This document shows, one piece after another, positions 42,399 to 51,363 of a stretch of 64,000 bases of DNA. Numbering within the stretch: position 1 is the stretch's first letter; each line of letters opens with the position of its first letter. A program made the position numbers and the translations under genes. A model generated the notes under the pieces. That model saw nothing but the letters and a program-made list of their open reading frames with translations. It was not told where the DNA came from and ran no database searches. This DNA is from Symsagittifera roscoffensis (lineage: Eukaryota > Xenacoelomorpha > Acoela > Convolutidae). The stretch is taken from positions 37,996,706 through 38,060,705 of the forward strand of contig NC_087064.1 in assembly GCF_963678635.1 (NCBI RefSeq). The letters run 5' to 3'.

Positions 42399-42801
42399 AC
42401 CCTTTGGGCATACATAAGTTCAAATGGCCACCCCACCACCCCCGCCTAAATTTGCTATTGAGTAGTTATTTTTCTTACGATAAAATAGCGAGTTTTTGTT
42501 TGCTCAATTGGCGCTTTGCATTACAATTTTTCCATCGTTAAATCATCGCTAATAATTTGATCTATGAAATAGCACGGAAACATCCATGAAAACCTTATTT
42601 ACAATTTGTCAAACAATACCTGTCTTAACATTTGTTGGAAGTTTCCTTGACTTTTGATCATAAAATTTTGATAGGGAGTTTTTTTCGCACATCTTTATTC
42701 AGCTGAAAAATTTGGGTAGAAGTTCAAATCGTTTTTTTAATTAAAAACTGTAACATAGTCCCTAAAAATGGTGTTTTAGCTTGAGTATGTTGTGTTTCTA
42801 G

Positions 42802-42956
42802 CCTCTTCAGTGACTTCAGAATATCAGCCACTATCCAACCACTTCGACGATGACCCCTTTGTGTCCAACATCATCATCACTGACCAAGTGGAGAAGAAGA
42901 GTACTGCCAGACTGTGCTGTGACGTCATCAAAGCCATTCTATGCTTCCCCACCAAG
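42802..42956 (+). CDS. Four-TM (TMEM272-like) protein, exon 2
   Basis: The acceptor TTTCTAG ends at 42801 and the donor GTAAAA starts at 42957. After two bases that complete a split codon, the exon reads SSVTSEYQPLSNHFDDDPFV, then IIITDQVEKKSTARLC and AILCFPTK. It forms the hydrophilic N-terminal cytoplasmic region ahead of the first membrane span. It ends in phase 0, matching exon 3 at 43268. It joins in phase to the proposed exon 1 at 3132-3180. Two nearby in-exon AG sites (42810, 42819) could also serve as acceptors; the first fits the phase of exon 1. Confidence 0.75.
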
Positions 42957-43267
42957 GTAAAATGCTGAAATTTATCATAACACCTTTCTGTTTGATAGAC
43001 TGATTTACTGGTAATCTAATCTCCGAAGATTTTAAAAAACCAGAAATAATTGGAGCCGTGGAGCTCATAAACTATCCAAAGTAATGCTCGAATGACGCGA
43101 TACTAATATCGATCATGTTTAAAAATTGATGTCCTGTTTAGTACATATCTGGTAATATGATAAATTTCAGTCCCCTTCTCCAAAAAAAATCATATTAAAA
43201 CTGAAATTTAACTTGAATTTAACTTTGTTTTCAAGTAATTTTAATTAGCAATATTTGCAAACTATAG

Positions 43268-43469
43268 GTCACGGTCGTTTGTGGAGTGGTAGTTGGCGTA
43301 TGGCTTGTCTTCTGCATCTCAACAGTGTCCCTTGGAGCCGCCTTCTCCGCCTACGAAATGTGTCCCGGAAACCCCGCAGTGCCCGTCACTATGATGATAC
43401 ACGGGTCCGCCTGGATAGCCATGTGCTGCTACATCATCGTCCGACTCATATGTGTTGAAATCAAAAAGG
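43268..43469 (+). CDS. Four-TM (TMEM272-like) protein, exon 3 (TM1 and TM2)
   Basis: Acceptor CTATAG, donor GGTCAGT (GT at 43470). Phase 0 in, phase 1 out. It encodes VTVVCGVVVGVWLVFCISTV (TM1), a short loop with AYEMCPGNPAVPV, then MMIHGSAWIAMCCYIIVRLI (TM2). The C-P-x-N-P-x-x-P-V-x-M-M-I-x-G loop-to-helix motif is what suggests the TMEM272-like family. High codon-level GC compared with the flanking introns supports real coding. The product would be an integral membrane protein of about 245 residues; its molecular role is unknown. Confidence 0.85.
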
Positions 43470-43761
43470 GTCAGTTCCAATTATTTTGAATAGAACTTTT
43501 CAATCATCCAATTTTAGAATGTTTCGATTATTGTAATCACTGTGATTCTATATCGAACCCATTAATAAAAATCACTGATTTCAATTTTAATGCCCCGGAG
43601 AATAAAATTTGCAAAAAATAATTACGATGTTCGATGAAAAATTAAATGGAGTTAGTAGTTTGATCTTAAAGTTGAATAACAACAGATGGCCTCAAAAATT
43701 GTGCTGATAGGAAGAGTAAAGAATCAACTGGGTTTTGGGAATGGAAAAGATCCCGAGGCAG

Positions 43762-43898
43762 GGCTGAAGTGGCGATCAGAGCACTTGGTTGACTTTCTCA
43801 TGTTGCTACTGTTGATGGCCACTTTCATGGCACTGTGGCTGGAAGTGGTGGTTCAGAGCTCACGCAACTCCATGAATTACTACTACGAGATCACTCTG
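43762..43898 (+). CDS. Four-TM (TMEM272-like) protein, exon 4 (TM3)
   Basis: The acceptor CCGAGGCAG ends at 43761 and the donor GTAAGA starts at 43899; phase 1 in, phase 0 out. It encodes LKWRSEHLVDFLMLLLLMAT, then FMALWLEVVVQSSRNSMNYY and YEITL. The third membrane span is followed by a polar, Tyr-rich segment. An ATG-initiated frame begins further upstream at 43686, but using an acceptor there would put a stop in the joined frame, so the 43762 start is preferred. Confidence 0.8.
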
Positions 43899-44057
43899 GT
43901 AAGAGCCAGTTGAGGCTTCCCAGCGAGGAGTATTCCAAAAATAAAGCAATTTTTTCAGAAAACAAGAGTTGATGCACAAATTGTCAAAATGACACTCACA
44001 TTTCCATGAATTGATTTTGGGAGTTTGAGGCATTATTTGACTTACATAATTTGTTCC

Positions 44058-44220
44058 TTTCCGGCTCTTTGTAAAGTCTAGCTTCAGATGTTACTTGTAT
44101 TGGTCTGAAGATGATCTTTGGTGGTGTCACCCACAAGTAATCCATATCTCGATCAAAAGTTCATCTTCAGACCAATACAGGAAACATCTGAAGCTAGACT
44201 TTGCAAAGAGCCGGAAAGAA
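44058..44220. repeat. Foldback hairpin in the last intron, copy 1
   Basis: The left arm CTTTCCGGCTCTTTGTAAAG through GGTCTGAAGATGA is matched in reverse complement by the right arm, which ends CTTTGCAAAGAGCCGGAAAG. The arms are about 60 bp and nearly perfect; the spacer is about 43 bp. The right arm ends about 80 bp before the exon 5 acceptor. It is probably a small inverted-repeat MITE. Confidence 0.85.
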
Positions 44221-44301
44221 ACTCAAACAAGCATATCTATCCATCAGCATAGTAGTCAGCCAGTTAGTTAATGTGGTGGATTTCATGATCGGATGTTTCA
44301 G

Positions 44302-44496
44302 CTGGCGTGGTGTGAGCAGTGTTGTCTGGGGTATGTGATGCGTGCGGCCATAGGCCTGATGATAGTGTCCACGGGAGCCATTCTCATCCTCATCCTCACC
44401 TACTTCTACTTCTTCGGATGCCTCACCAAACTGAGAGAACTGTGCTGCAAACCAGACCTAGCTCGCACCAAGGACGAAAGTGTTACACTCATGTAA
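44302..44496 (+). CDS. Four-TM (TMEM272-like) protein, terminal exon 5 (TM4), copy 1
   Basis: The acceptor GATGTTTCAG ends at 44301; the exon is in phase 0 and ends in TAA at 44494-44496. It encodes LAWCEQCCLGYVMRAAIGLM, the fourth span IVSTGAILILILTYFYFFG, and a tail LTKLRELCCKPDLARTKDES ending VTLM. The Cys-rich cluster after the span could be palmitoylated, which is inference. Summed exons give 738 nt, or 245 residues plus stop. The same exon occurs, apparently identical, at 51169-51363 within a segmental duplication. Frames offset by one base (44319-44579) are shadows. Confidence 0.85.
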   Translation: MAWCEQCCLGYVMRAAIGLMIVSTGAILILILTYFYFFGCLTKLRELCCKPDLARTKDESVTLM

Positions 44497-46817
44497 CTTG
44501 TCCCCTCTTCATAGTTTTGACTAAAAGAACATGCTCACTCCATACATATAATATACTACAGCTCCTAGACTTATTTTAACACAAGTCCATGCGCAGTTTA
44601 TTCGTGCATTGGTGCAACGCCTAATGCTGCCACTTTTGACAATTTAGAAAAACAGTCAAACCTGAAAAAGCGTTTAGTTTGATAAACTTTGACGAATAAA
44701 GGGACAGCAATGCAATCTTAGACAGTTTTTTTTATCCGAAGTATGCCATTAATTTAAAAATGTTTTGATTAGATTTTAGAAAACTATTGATATAATTTTT
44801 GTTGCTTGATGTACAAAAAAAATTAGCTCTAAATCTTAAATCATCTCTTGATATAGCATTAACTTTCCAATAAATGTTTTTTAGCAAAGAGTTTACTAAG
44901 AATAAATAGTTGAGACACACCCTATTTTGACAAAAAATGCTGTGCCACAGGCGAGCTCTTGTCGAAAGAGTTCTATAAAGCGGTGTTTGGGCTGACTTTT
45001 TGTTTTACCTCAAATTTTAATTCTGTCCGATCAATTAAGGAATTATGAAAACTTGGGTGATTTATTTTTTTCATCTTATTGTTTTTTTGGGAAAGATTTT
45101 TCATTTTTCGCAAAAAATACAACTTTCGGAAAATTTTGAATTTGTTTTCTCTGAAATCAATTTTCAAAAAGTGGTATAGATCGAAAGGTTGCCCATTTGA
45201 ATAGTAAACCTAAAAGTCCCCCAGTCTCTTTTCATCTTACACCACGAACTAGTCCTTCAGTACTCCAAATTTTACTTATCACTCATTTAAGTGGAGAAAT
45301 CAAAAGATTTTGGGTAAAATCCAGTTTTTACTTCGTAATTCATCCACCATCAGCACCGCATTTTCTAAAAAAGTATATGTCAAGCAGATAGCTCGACCTT
45401 TTGCTGGGCCCCTTGTGTATATTGCCACTAATGGCCTATGTTGAAAGTTTTCAGGTTCTTTGGGCCGTAAATGGATGTCATCTTTTGGGGTCCTTTGGGA
45501 ATTTAGCCAGTCAAAATACTGAGGGCAGAGGCGGACGCTGCCCCCTAAAGCTTCCCCTGCTTTCAGCTTAAGCTGCCCCTGTTTTCAAAGCTGTCCCTAA
45601 ATCTTTTGAAGGTGCTCCTGCTTTAAACTTTCAGTTTTTTTTTGGTTTTTCTTATTTTTCATTCGGAGGCCAAACTGTGAATTTTGTGAATTGTAAGCGG
45701 ATTCCGAAACGAGGACGCTCGCTTTGTTCTTCTTTTGTTCTCTCATTTTCTTTGATCGTTGCGACGAAACTTGAACACGTTTCAAGCCTTGTCTGTGGAA
45801 TCCAGGAACATACAGGCATAACATTGTGCGCCCATCTAGTGCACAATTCGGCCTCGTATAGATATAGTTCTTCCACGCAAAACCAGCTACCATCAGAATC
45901 ATATGGGTCTAGTTACATATCATACTAAAATTTTTCTAGTTGTGATTCTAATGACTTTTGAAGTTTTGATTTTTGGTCCACTTAAAAATTTTTAGTCTAT
46001 TTTCGAGCAAATAAAAAAGTAGATTTTCACTTTGTAAAAGCGGGGGTCACTAAAGCTAATTGTTATATAATCCCAAAAGAGTTATCTTAATAGTCATACT
46101 ATATCGGCCGATCAAAGGTTTAAAAAAACTCACCTTTGGTTGGAACTTTTTTCGGCTCTCCTCTTGCGTTTCTAGCTAGTTCAGCAAATCGTGATCTCAG
46201 TAAAAAAAAATTTCAGCCGCAAAAGGCAAAATAATTTAAAAGCTCTTTATGAGCTAACTACTATTAACTACTTCTATATCGAAGCCCGCGTTTCTTTCCG
46301 TTCAATCGCTTCGTTAACTCACTCGTCGGATTTGATTTGATTCGATTCCAAACTCGCCAAGTCCAACAGCGCAATTCGCTCACCCGTCTAACTCAATCCG
46401 GTATTATACTACTGAACTAAAAATTGTTCCAACCGGAGCTACTTCAACTACGGCTACCCGTAATTCAATCACGGGTCAGCTAATCAACTAAACTATTTAA
46501 CTAACAATTGTTCCCTCCGGAACTACTCCAATTGCAACTACCCGGAATCTAATCACGTGTCAACCCAATTCACTAAGTCGCTAAAGCACTGACAGAGAGA
46601 GTCACTCGGCTGGGCATTTTTAATTTCAGATTCTGTTTTCTCTCATATTCTGTTTTCTCTAATTTTGAGAATCCACTATCCGACTCAATAGCAAGTTTTT
46701 TTCCATTCCTGATGAGAACCACCTATACTTCCTAAATGGCGTCAATTTTTCTGCCTAAGGGTAGGCTATTTGTCGATCTCTGTTTTTTTTTCAATTTGAG
46801 TTTTACCTATAGTTAGA
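44497..46817. other. 3' flank of the TMEM272-like gene and probable 3' LTR of Gypsy-2
   Basis: 44497-46100 is AT-rich and non-coding; a polyadenylation-like AATAAA occurs near 44695. 46390-46580 contains two diverged direct repeats of about 90 bp (each with ATTGTTCC, CCGGA, CTACCCG and AATCACG motifs). 46600-46800 lies immediately downstream (on the - strand) of the polyprotein end and is probably long terminal repeat sequence, but no second LTR is available in the window for comparison. Small frames here are not genes. Confidence 0.45.
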
Positions 46818-47030
46818 ATCATGCTCGTCCTGACAATTACTTAGTGGCCCTTCTTGGGTTGCCGCAGTAGAGGTGCTGATGTCGCTGCCTCTAACCCGAC
46901 GTTCTCATTCGCCTGTGGCGGAGTTGGAATGTGATTGTGAGACGACCCTGTCTTATCTTTATGGAGCGGCTATGGGGCCGTTCCCGTAGCCTCTACTAGC
47001 TCAAGAGATGGTCCAGCCGTGATTGAGTCT

Positions 47031-47734
47031 TTATTTGATGACTCCGCAGTGAGGTCCACCACCTCTAACAGGTTCGCTGGTCTGTGTCGAAGCCGGAGAT
47101 GTGGATTTTTGAGTAGCCGGTCGAAGGATAGTTCGTCTTTGTAATTTCTCGCCTATTTTACCTGGTGTCGCTGAAAATTCATGAACGTTAAAGTTTGGCC
47201 TTAAGCTAATATGACTCTTCCGAAAAACTTTTGCCTTATCAGTAATGTACATGTTATCCGTATTTCGAACAATCTTGATCTTAGCTAATTTAAACAGAAA
47301 TTTTCCAGAATTTCGATCAACATGTTTTCGGAATTCTTTGACTCTAAGCGGATCTTCTAAAATTAGATTTTCTAATTTACGTGTTTTTGAGAGTCTTTTC
47401 GCCCTCGAAGACGCTGTTACGTGCAGCCTTTGGGAATGCGACAAGGCGGGAATTGGAGGGTCCCCCACGTGATCGTAGAATCGGAGTGTGCTTTTCGCGA
47501 TTCCTGATTTGAACGAGCTCGTGAGGTCACTGTTTCTAGAGGCTAATTCCCGTAGAAATTCTCTTCCCTGTTTAGGTTGGACGTTACTCTTGAGTTGATT
47601 CCAGGTGCTGGCCGCTTTAGATAGTCGTTCAGGGGCCTTGTAGCCTGACTATCCGCAATTTCATCTCCCGCGCCAAAGAGTGGGTTAAATCTGTATGGTA
47701 TGTCCAGACTGTTGGTAGCTCCTCGTCGCACCAC
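47031..47734 (-). pseudogene. Gypsy-2 polyprotein C-terminal tail, copy 1
   Basis: Frames 47543-47734 (GATNSLDIPYRFNPLFGAGD) and 47031-47468 (GDPPIPALSHSQRLHVTASS, then KIKIVRNTDNMYITDKAKVF) form the basic region following the integrase. A frameshift separates them. In copy 2 the tail continues into a Ser/Pro-rich end at 53693, where the frame closes with RQPKKGH. Confidence 0.65.
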
Positions 47735-47842
47735 TTTTGCCCTATCTCTGCTGTAGTCATGACTTGTCCGATATTCCGGAGATAGAAGGTTCCTCTCTAA
47801 TCCTTGAGCTGAAGAACGAGAATGAATAACATTGCGTGCTAA

Positions 47843-48958
47843 TTAAAACTCCGTGTTAGGTTTTCGCCCAAATTGAAAATTTTTTAATGTGGCGTGGCTC
47901 GTTTTCCTGATGTCAGCAATGATTTTCGTAGTTTTTTGATTTTTAAAGTTTGGGTCCGACTTTTTGGTCCCCAAAATATCTTTGATAGTTTTAATCAATC
48001 TCTCCACCTTCCATCTTTTAATCAATATCGCCACAGTTTTTATGGTCCCCGATTCGTATAAAGATATGTTTTATGCCTCTACTTTTCCAAAATTCATCCA
48101 CTAAAGTGCTTTTAAGTCGGTCCTAATTAAGCGCGCTTTTAAGCGCTAGGTCGGTCCTAGTCTCTTCCGGTATGCCATGATTACGAATATTAGATCTTAA
48201 AAATTGGACTATCTTTTTTGCACTTGTTGTTTTAGTTAACCTAACCAAAGTGTATTTTAAAAAACGATCAATCGCAATTAGGATACGTATATTGCCTTCC
48301 TTTTTGTCAAATAGCGGAACCGCAAAATCAAGTTGAACTCTGTATTAGGAGCTGAAAGCGGCGATAACAAATTAAAAGAGTTATATGGTTTTGAGATTTT
48401 GATATTCTTACCAATTGAAGTGCATTCTAGACACTTCTCGCAAATTTTGACTATTTGACCGTTCAAGAAGGGCCACCATATATACTCCGATGCGTCCATC
48501 GTAGCTGTTTGTCCCGGATGCGATCTATGAAGGCGGGCGAGAATTGAACTCCTGAGTTGTTCTGGTATCGCGAGTTTGTTGTCAATTAGGACGCAGTTGT
48601 TGAGTACTGCCGTGTTCGACCAGAATTGGGCCATGTATACCCCCAGCTTGTTGAAGGACTGTACATCCCTGTTTATGATGGCCTTCCACTTTGCGCCCAG
48701 TAGCTGGTCCTCTCCATTGAGCTCCGCGAGTAGATCCACATCAAACAGTCTCGGAAGGTCAACTAATTTCTGCATATCCCGGGTGACGAGAGGTTTGTGT
48801 CCATTGATTGCGCGGATCCCCAACTGAACCACGGACAGCTGTCGGGCATTCTTAGCGAGTTGCTGTCTCCGGCAGTTATCATGAAGCTGACCAGGCTGCC
48901 TAGAGTGTTCTGTCCGCGCGCAATCACAAAGCGATTCTTCGATTGCCGCAATCTTCAA
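47843..48958 (-). pseudogene. Gypsy-2 integrase, copy 1
   Basis: The zinc-binding domain is clear: ARLHRSHPGQTATMDASEYI and CEKCLECTS (H-H-C-C), preceded by IPEQLRSSIL. The core follows in shifted frames: LDFAVPLFDKKEG with the first Asp, LIAIDRFLKYTLVRLTKTTS, and NHGIPEETRTDLA, where the second Asp is expected. The C-terminal end reads VERLIKTIKDILGTKK and HATLKNFQFGRKPNTEF. A local duplication (two GGTCGGTCCTA motifs near 48114-48160) damages the core. Not functional. Confidence 0.8.
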
Positions 48959-49707
48959 TTATTCGATTAGAGAGTGTTGTTAACTGCGACGATTGTACTG
49001 ATTGAAGAGTTTGAAGTATTTAGTTGAGAGATATTCATAATTAAACTTGAGAACGAGATATCAGGTCGGAGACAATGAAATTTTCTACGATCATCGGTTT
49101 TACCATATCCCAATTCCATGAGTGACTGTGAGTCTTCAGACGAAATAGAGCATGTTTAGTCGACCTCTACCGGCGAGTTTGATGTGCATAAGTTTTGCAT
49201 ACTGACTTGTGATTGGTTGAGCTGTCGAGAACATGTTTTTCCGACCTCTAGCGGCGAGGAATTAATTCAAAACACAGTTTTTTTTTGCGATTGGTTAAAA
49301 TCTTGGTTGTCAATTTCGACGCCCTCTAGTGGCAAAGATAACCATTGGTTGCTGATCTCTGATTGGTTGAACGTCACTTTAAGTAATTGGTCAATCTCTG
49401 TAGTAAGAAGGCGACCGGTTTTGTCTGAAACGTTACCAAACAGTTTGACTTGCTGCGTTTTGGCTAATTGAGAAATTGTGCATACTAGTACAACTTCTCT
49501 CCGTTCCGAAATATGAATTGAGTTCAAAGCATTATTGAAGGCCTGTATTGATTTAATAATGAACAATTCGTCATATGACGACGGTGGAGGGGCCTCAAAT
49601 AATGGGTTTGTAGTTATATAGTCGACAAAACCGAGTGATGTTACCGGTACGTGTTTAACATCGTAGTCGAAGGGTATGAGGCGATCCGCCCACCTAGAAA
49701 TTCTTGA

Positions 49708-49893
49708 TTAGTATGATTGTTTACCATAGATTTCGTTGAGTGTGGAAATGATAGCTTTGTGATCGGTGAGAATGACAAACCATTTTCCGATTAAATTTGA
49801 GCGGAAGTGTTTGCACGCCCAAACAATAGCTAGTAGTTCTAAGTCATTGGTACTGTCTTCCTTTTCTGCTGAAGTAAAAAAAACTTGAAGCAA
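49708..49893 (-). pseudogene. Gypsy-2 RNase H, copy 1
   Basis: Reads LQVFFTSAEKEDSTNDLELL, then AIVWACKHFRSNLIGKWFVI and LTDHKAIISTLNEIYGKQSY, typical of Ty3/Gypsy RNase H. The region between this and the integrase (49267-49566) contains a related frame with VFIIKSIQAFNNALN. Copy 2 at 56688-56873 is nearly identical. Confidence 0.75.
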
Positions 49894-50359
49894 AAGCTAT
49901 CTTGGCCAAAATATTTAGTTCTACCTCCTGTTCTAAACATGCCCCCACCCACTATGACTTGCGTCGCACTTGACCCTAGATGCTTTTGAAGCATCATAAT
50001 GGTAGAGACTGGGAATGTATGCTATGAGGTCTAGGATTTTCAGGAAAGCTACATTTTGTTCTTACTTGTTACACACTTTTGGCGATGAGAGAAATGAAAC
50101 CGTGTACTGGTGAAGATCCGGTATGAAGCGTTGTAGATGGTCTGGGCTACCCATAAATGACTTCAGTTGTTTGAGCGTTTTCAGTGGCTTAAGAGACCTA
50201 ATAGCCTCGATTTACGAAAACTTGAGGCGTAACCGGTTTCGTCGATTTCCTACCCCAGTCAGATAAGTTAGACTGAGAACTCTCATTTACTTAGTTTCAA
50301 TGCCCATCCTTCTTCATTCAATCCTTTCATGACTTTTGCAACCAGCATGTTTTTGGCCC

Positions 50360-50855
50360 TCAATTTCTTTTTTCGCATTTCGTAACCACTAGTATGTCAT
50401 TGAGGTAATATATAACTCTTGAAGTGTGCAAGTGTGCAATTCCATGAAGTGTGCAATGAAGTGTGCACCCATGAAGTGTGCAATCCATTGCCTTCTGAAA
50501 TTCTGTGAGCATATCTGTAAGGCAAAAGAAGCCGGTTTTGAATCGGTACTTGCCTGTCACTTCTCCACACAAAAAGCTGAAGTTACAATGACTACCAGTT
50601 AGATCGGATAAAATAACTGGCTAGAAGCATATTTCAGATCAAGAGAGGTAAATCACACTCTATCAGGTGGGTTCTTAGTGATTACCTGAGCCTCTGAATC
50701 GATTAACTCATTCATATTGGGCTTTTGGTATCTGTTCATCCAAATTCGAGCGTTCATAAATTTTGCGGCGTCCGTTTAAAAGATCCGTCATTTTTGCAGT
50801 TAGATCGATTGCTGCAAAAAAAAGGTCCGTCGTGCACTTATCTAATTTCTCGATG
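50360..50855 (-). pseudogene. Gypsy-2 reverse transcriptase, copy 1 (YLND active site, truncated)
   Basis: Reads CGEVTGKYRFKTGFFCLTDM, LTEFQKAMDCTLHGCTLHCT and IYYLNDILVVTKCEK. The catalytic Y-x-D-D box is Y-L-N-D here, whereas copy 2 has Y-L-D-D. A block of GAAGTGTGCAA repeats (50415-50482) inserts extra residues (LHGCTLHCTLHG) before the active site. The 5' part ends at the duplication breakpoint at 50855. Confidence 0.75.
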
Positions 50856-50913
50856 TGACACTCACAATTCCATGAATTGATTTTGGGAGTTTGAGGCATT
50901 ATATGACTTACAA

Positions 50914-51087
50914 AATTTGTTTCTTTCCGGCTCTTTGCAAAGTCTAGCTTCAGATGTTACTTGTATTGGTCTGAAGATGAACTTTTGGTCGTGTCACACA
51001 CAAGTAATCCATATATCAATCAAAAGGTCATCTTCAGACCAATACAGGAAACATCTGAAGCTAGACTTTGCAAAGAGCCGGAAAGAA
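50914..51087. repeat. Foldback hairpin in the last intron, copy 2
   Basis: Second copy of the hairpin at 44058-44220, with arms containing TTTCCGGCTCTTTGCAAAG and CTTTGCAAAGAGCCGGAAAG. The arms remain nearly perfect, the loop shows a few changes (TTTTGGTCGTGTCACACA). Confidence 0.8.
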
Positions 51088-51168
51088 ACTCAAACAAGCA
51101 TATCTATCCATCAGCATAGTAGTCAGCCAGTTAGTTAATGTGGTGGATTTCATGATCGGATGTTTCAG

Positions 51169-51363
51169 CTGGCGTGGTGTGAGCAGTGTTGTCTGGGGTA
51201 TGTGATGCGTGCGGCCATAGGCCTGATGATAGTGTCCACGGGAGCCATTCTCATCCTCATCCTCACCTACTTCTACTTCTTCGGATGCCTCACCAAACTG
51301 AGAGAACTGTGCTGCAAACCAGACCTAGCTCGCACCAAGGACGAAAGTGTTACACTCATGTAA
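51169..51363 (+). CDS. Duplicated terminal exon of the TMEM272-like gene, copy 2
   Basis: Acceptor GATGTTTCAG, phase 0, with an open frame to TAA, all matching the exon at 44302-44496 with no difference that I can see, while the surrounding non-coding DNA of the two copies has diverged. It lies 6867 bp downstream, beyond the first copy's stop codon and beyond 4 kb of Gypsy sequence. It could be used as an alternative last exon, giving the same protein with another 3' UTR, or be an unused duplicate. Confidence 0.7.
   Translation: MAWCEQCCLGYVMRAAIGLMIVSTGAILILILTYFYFFGCLTKLRELCCKPDLARTKDESVTLM

Larger units (their letters stand above)
43990..50855. repeat. 6.9-kb tandem segmental duplication, copy 1
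   Basis: Starts TGACACTCACATTTCC in the last intron of the TMEM272-like gene and ends CTAATTTCTCGATG. It contains the hairpin, terminal exon, 2.3 kb of downstream DNA and the 3' two thirds of a Gypsy element. At 50855/50856 the sequence jumps back to TGACACTCACAATTCC. The junction shares TG, a 2-bp microhomology. The non-coding parts of the copies differ by scattered substitutions and indels, including a loss of about 115-125 bp here near 48955. Confidence 0.9.
46818..50855 (-). mobile_element. Ty3/Gypsy element 2, partial (in duplication copy 1)
   Basis: - strand order from right: reverse transcriptase fragment, RNase H, integrase zinc finger and core, integrase C-terminal part, and polyprotein tail. 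It is truncated at its 5' side by the duplication breakpoint inside the reverse transcriptase. Numerous stops and frameshifts occur. It differs in sequence from Gypsy element 1 at 9.4-15 kb. Confidence 0.85.

Noticed and set aside
43255-43458. Arg/Leu-rich + strand frame over exon 3
   Set aside because: One-base-shifted shadow of the real exon, which encodes two clear membrane spans.
44319-44579. His/Pro-rich 86-codon frame over the terminal exon (also 51186-51446)
   Set aside because: Shadow frame; the other frame has a splice acceptor in phase, a membrane span and a natural stop.
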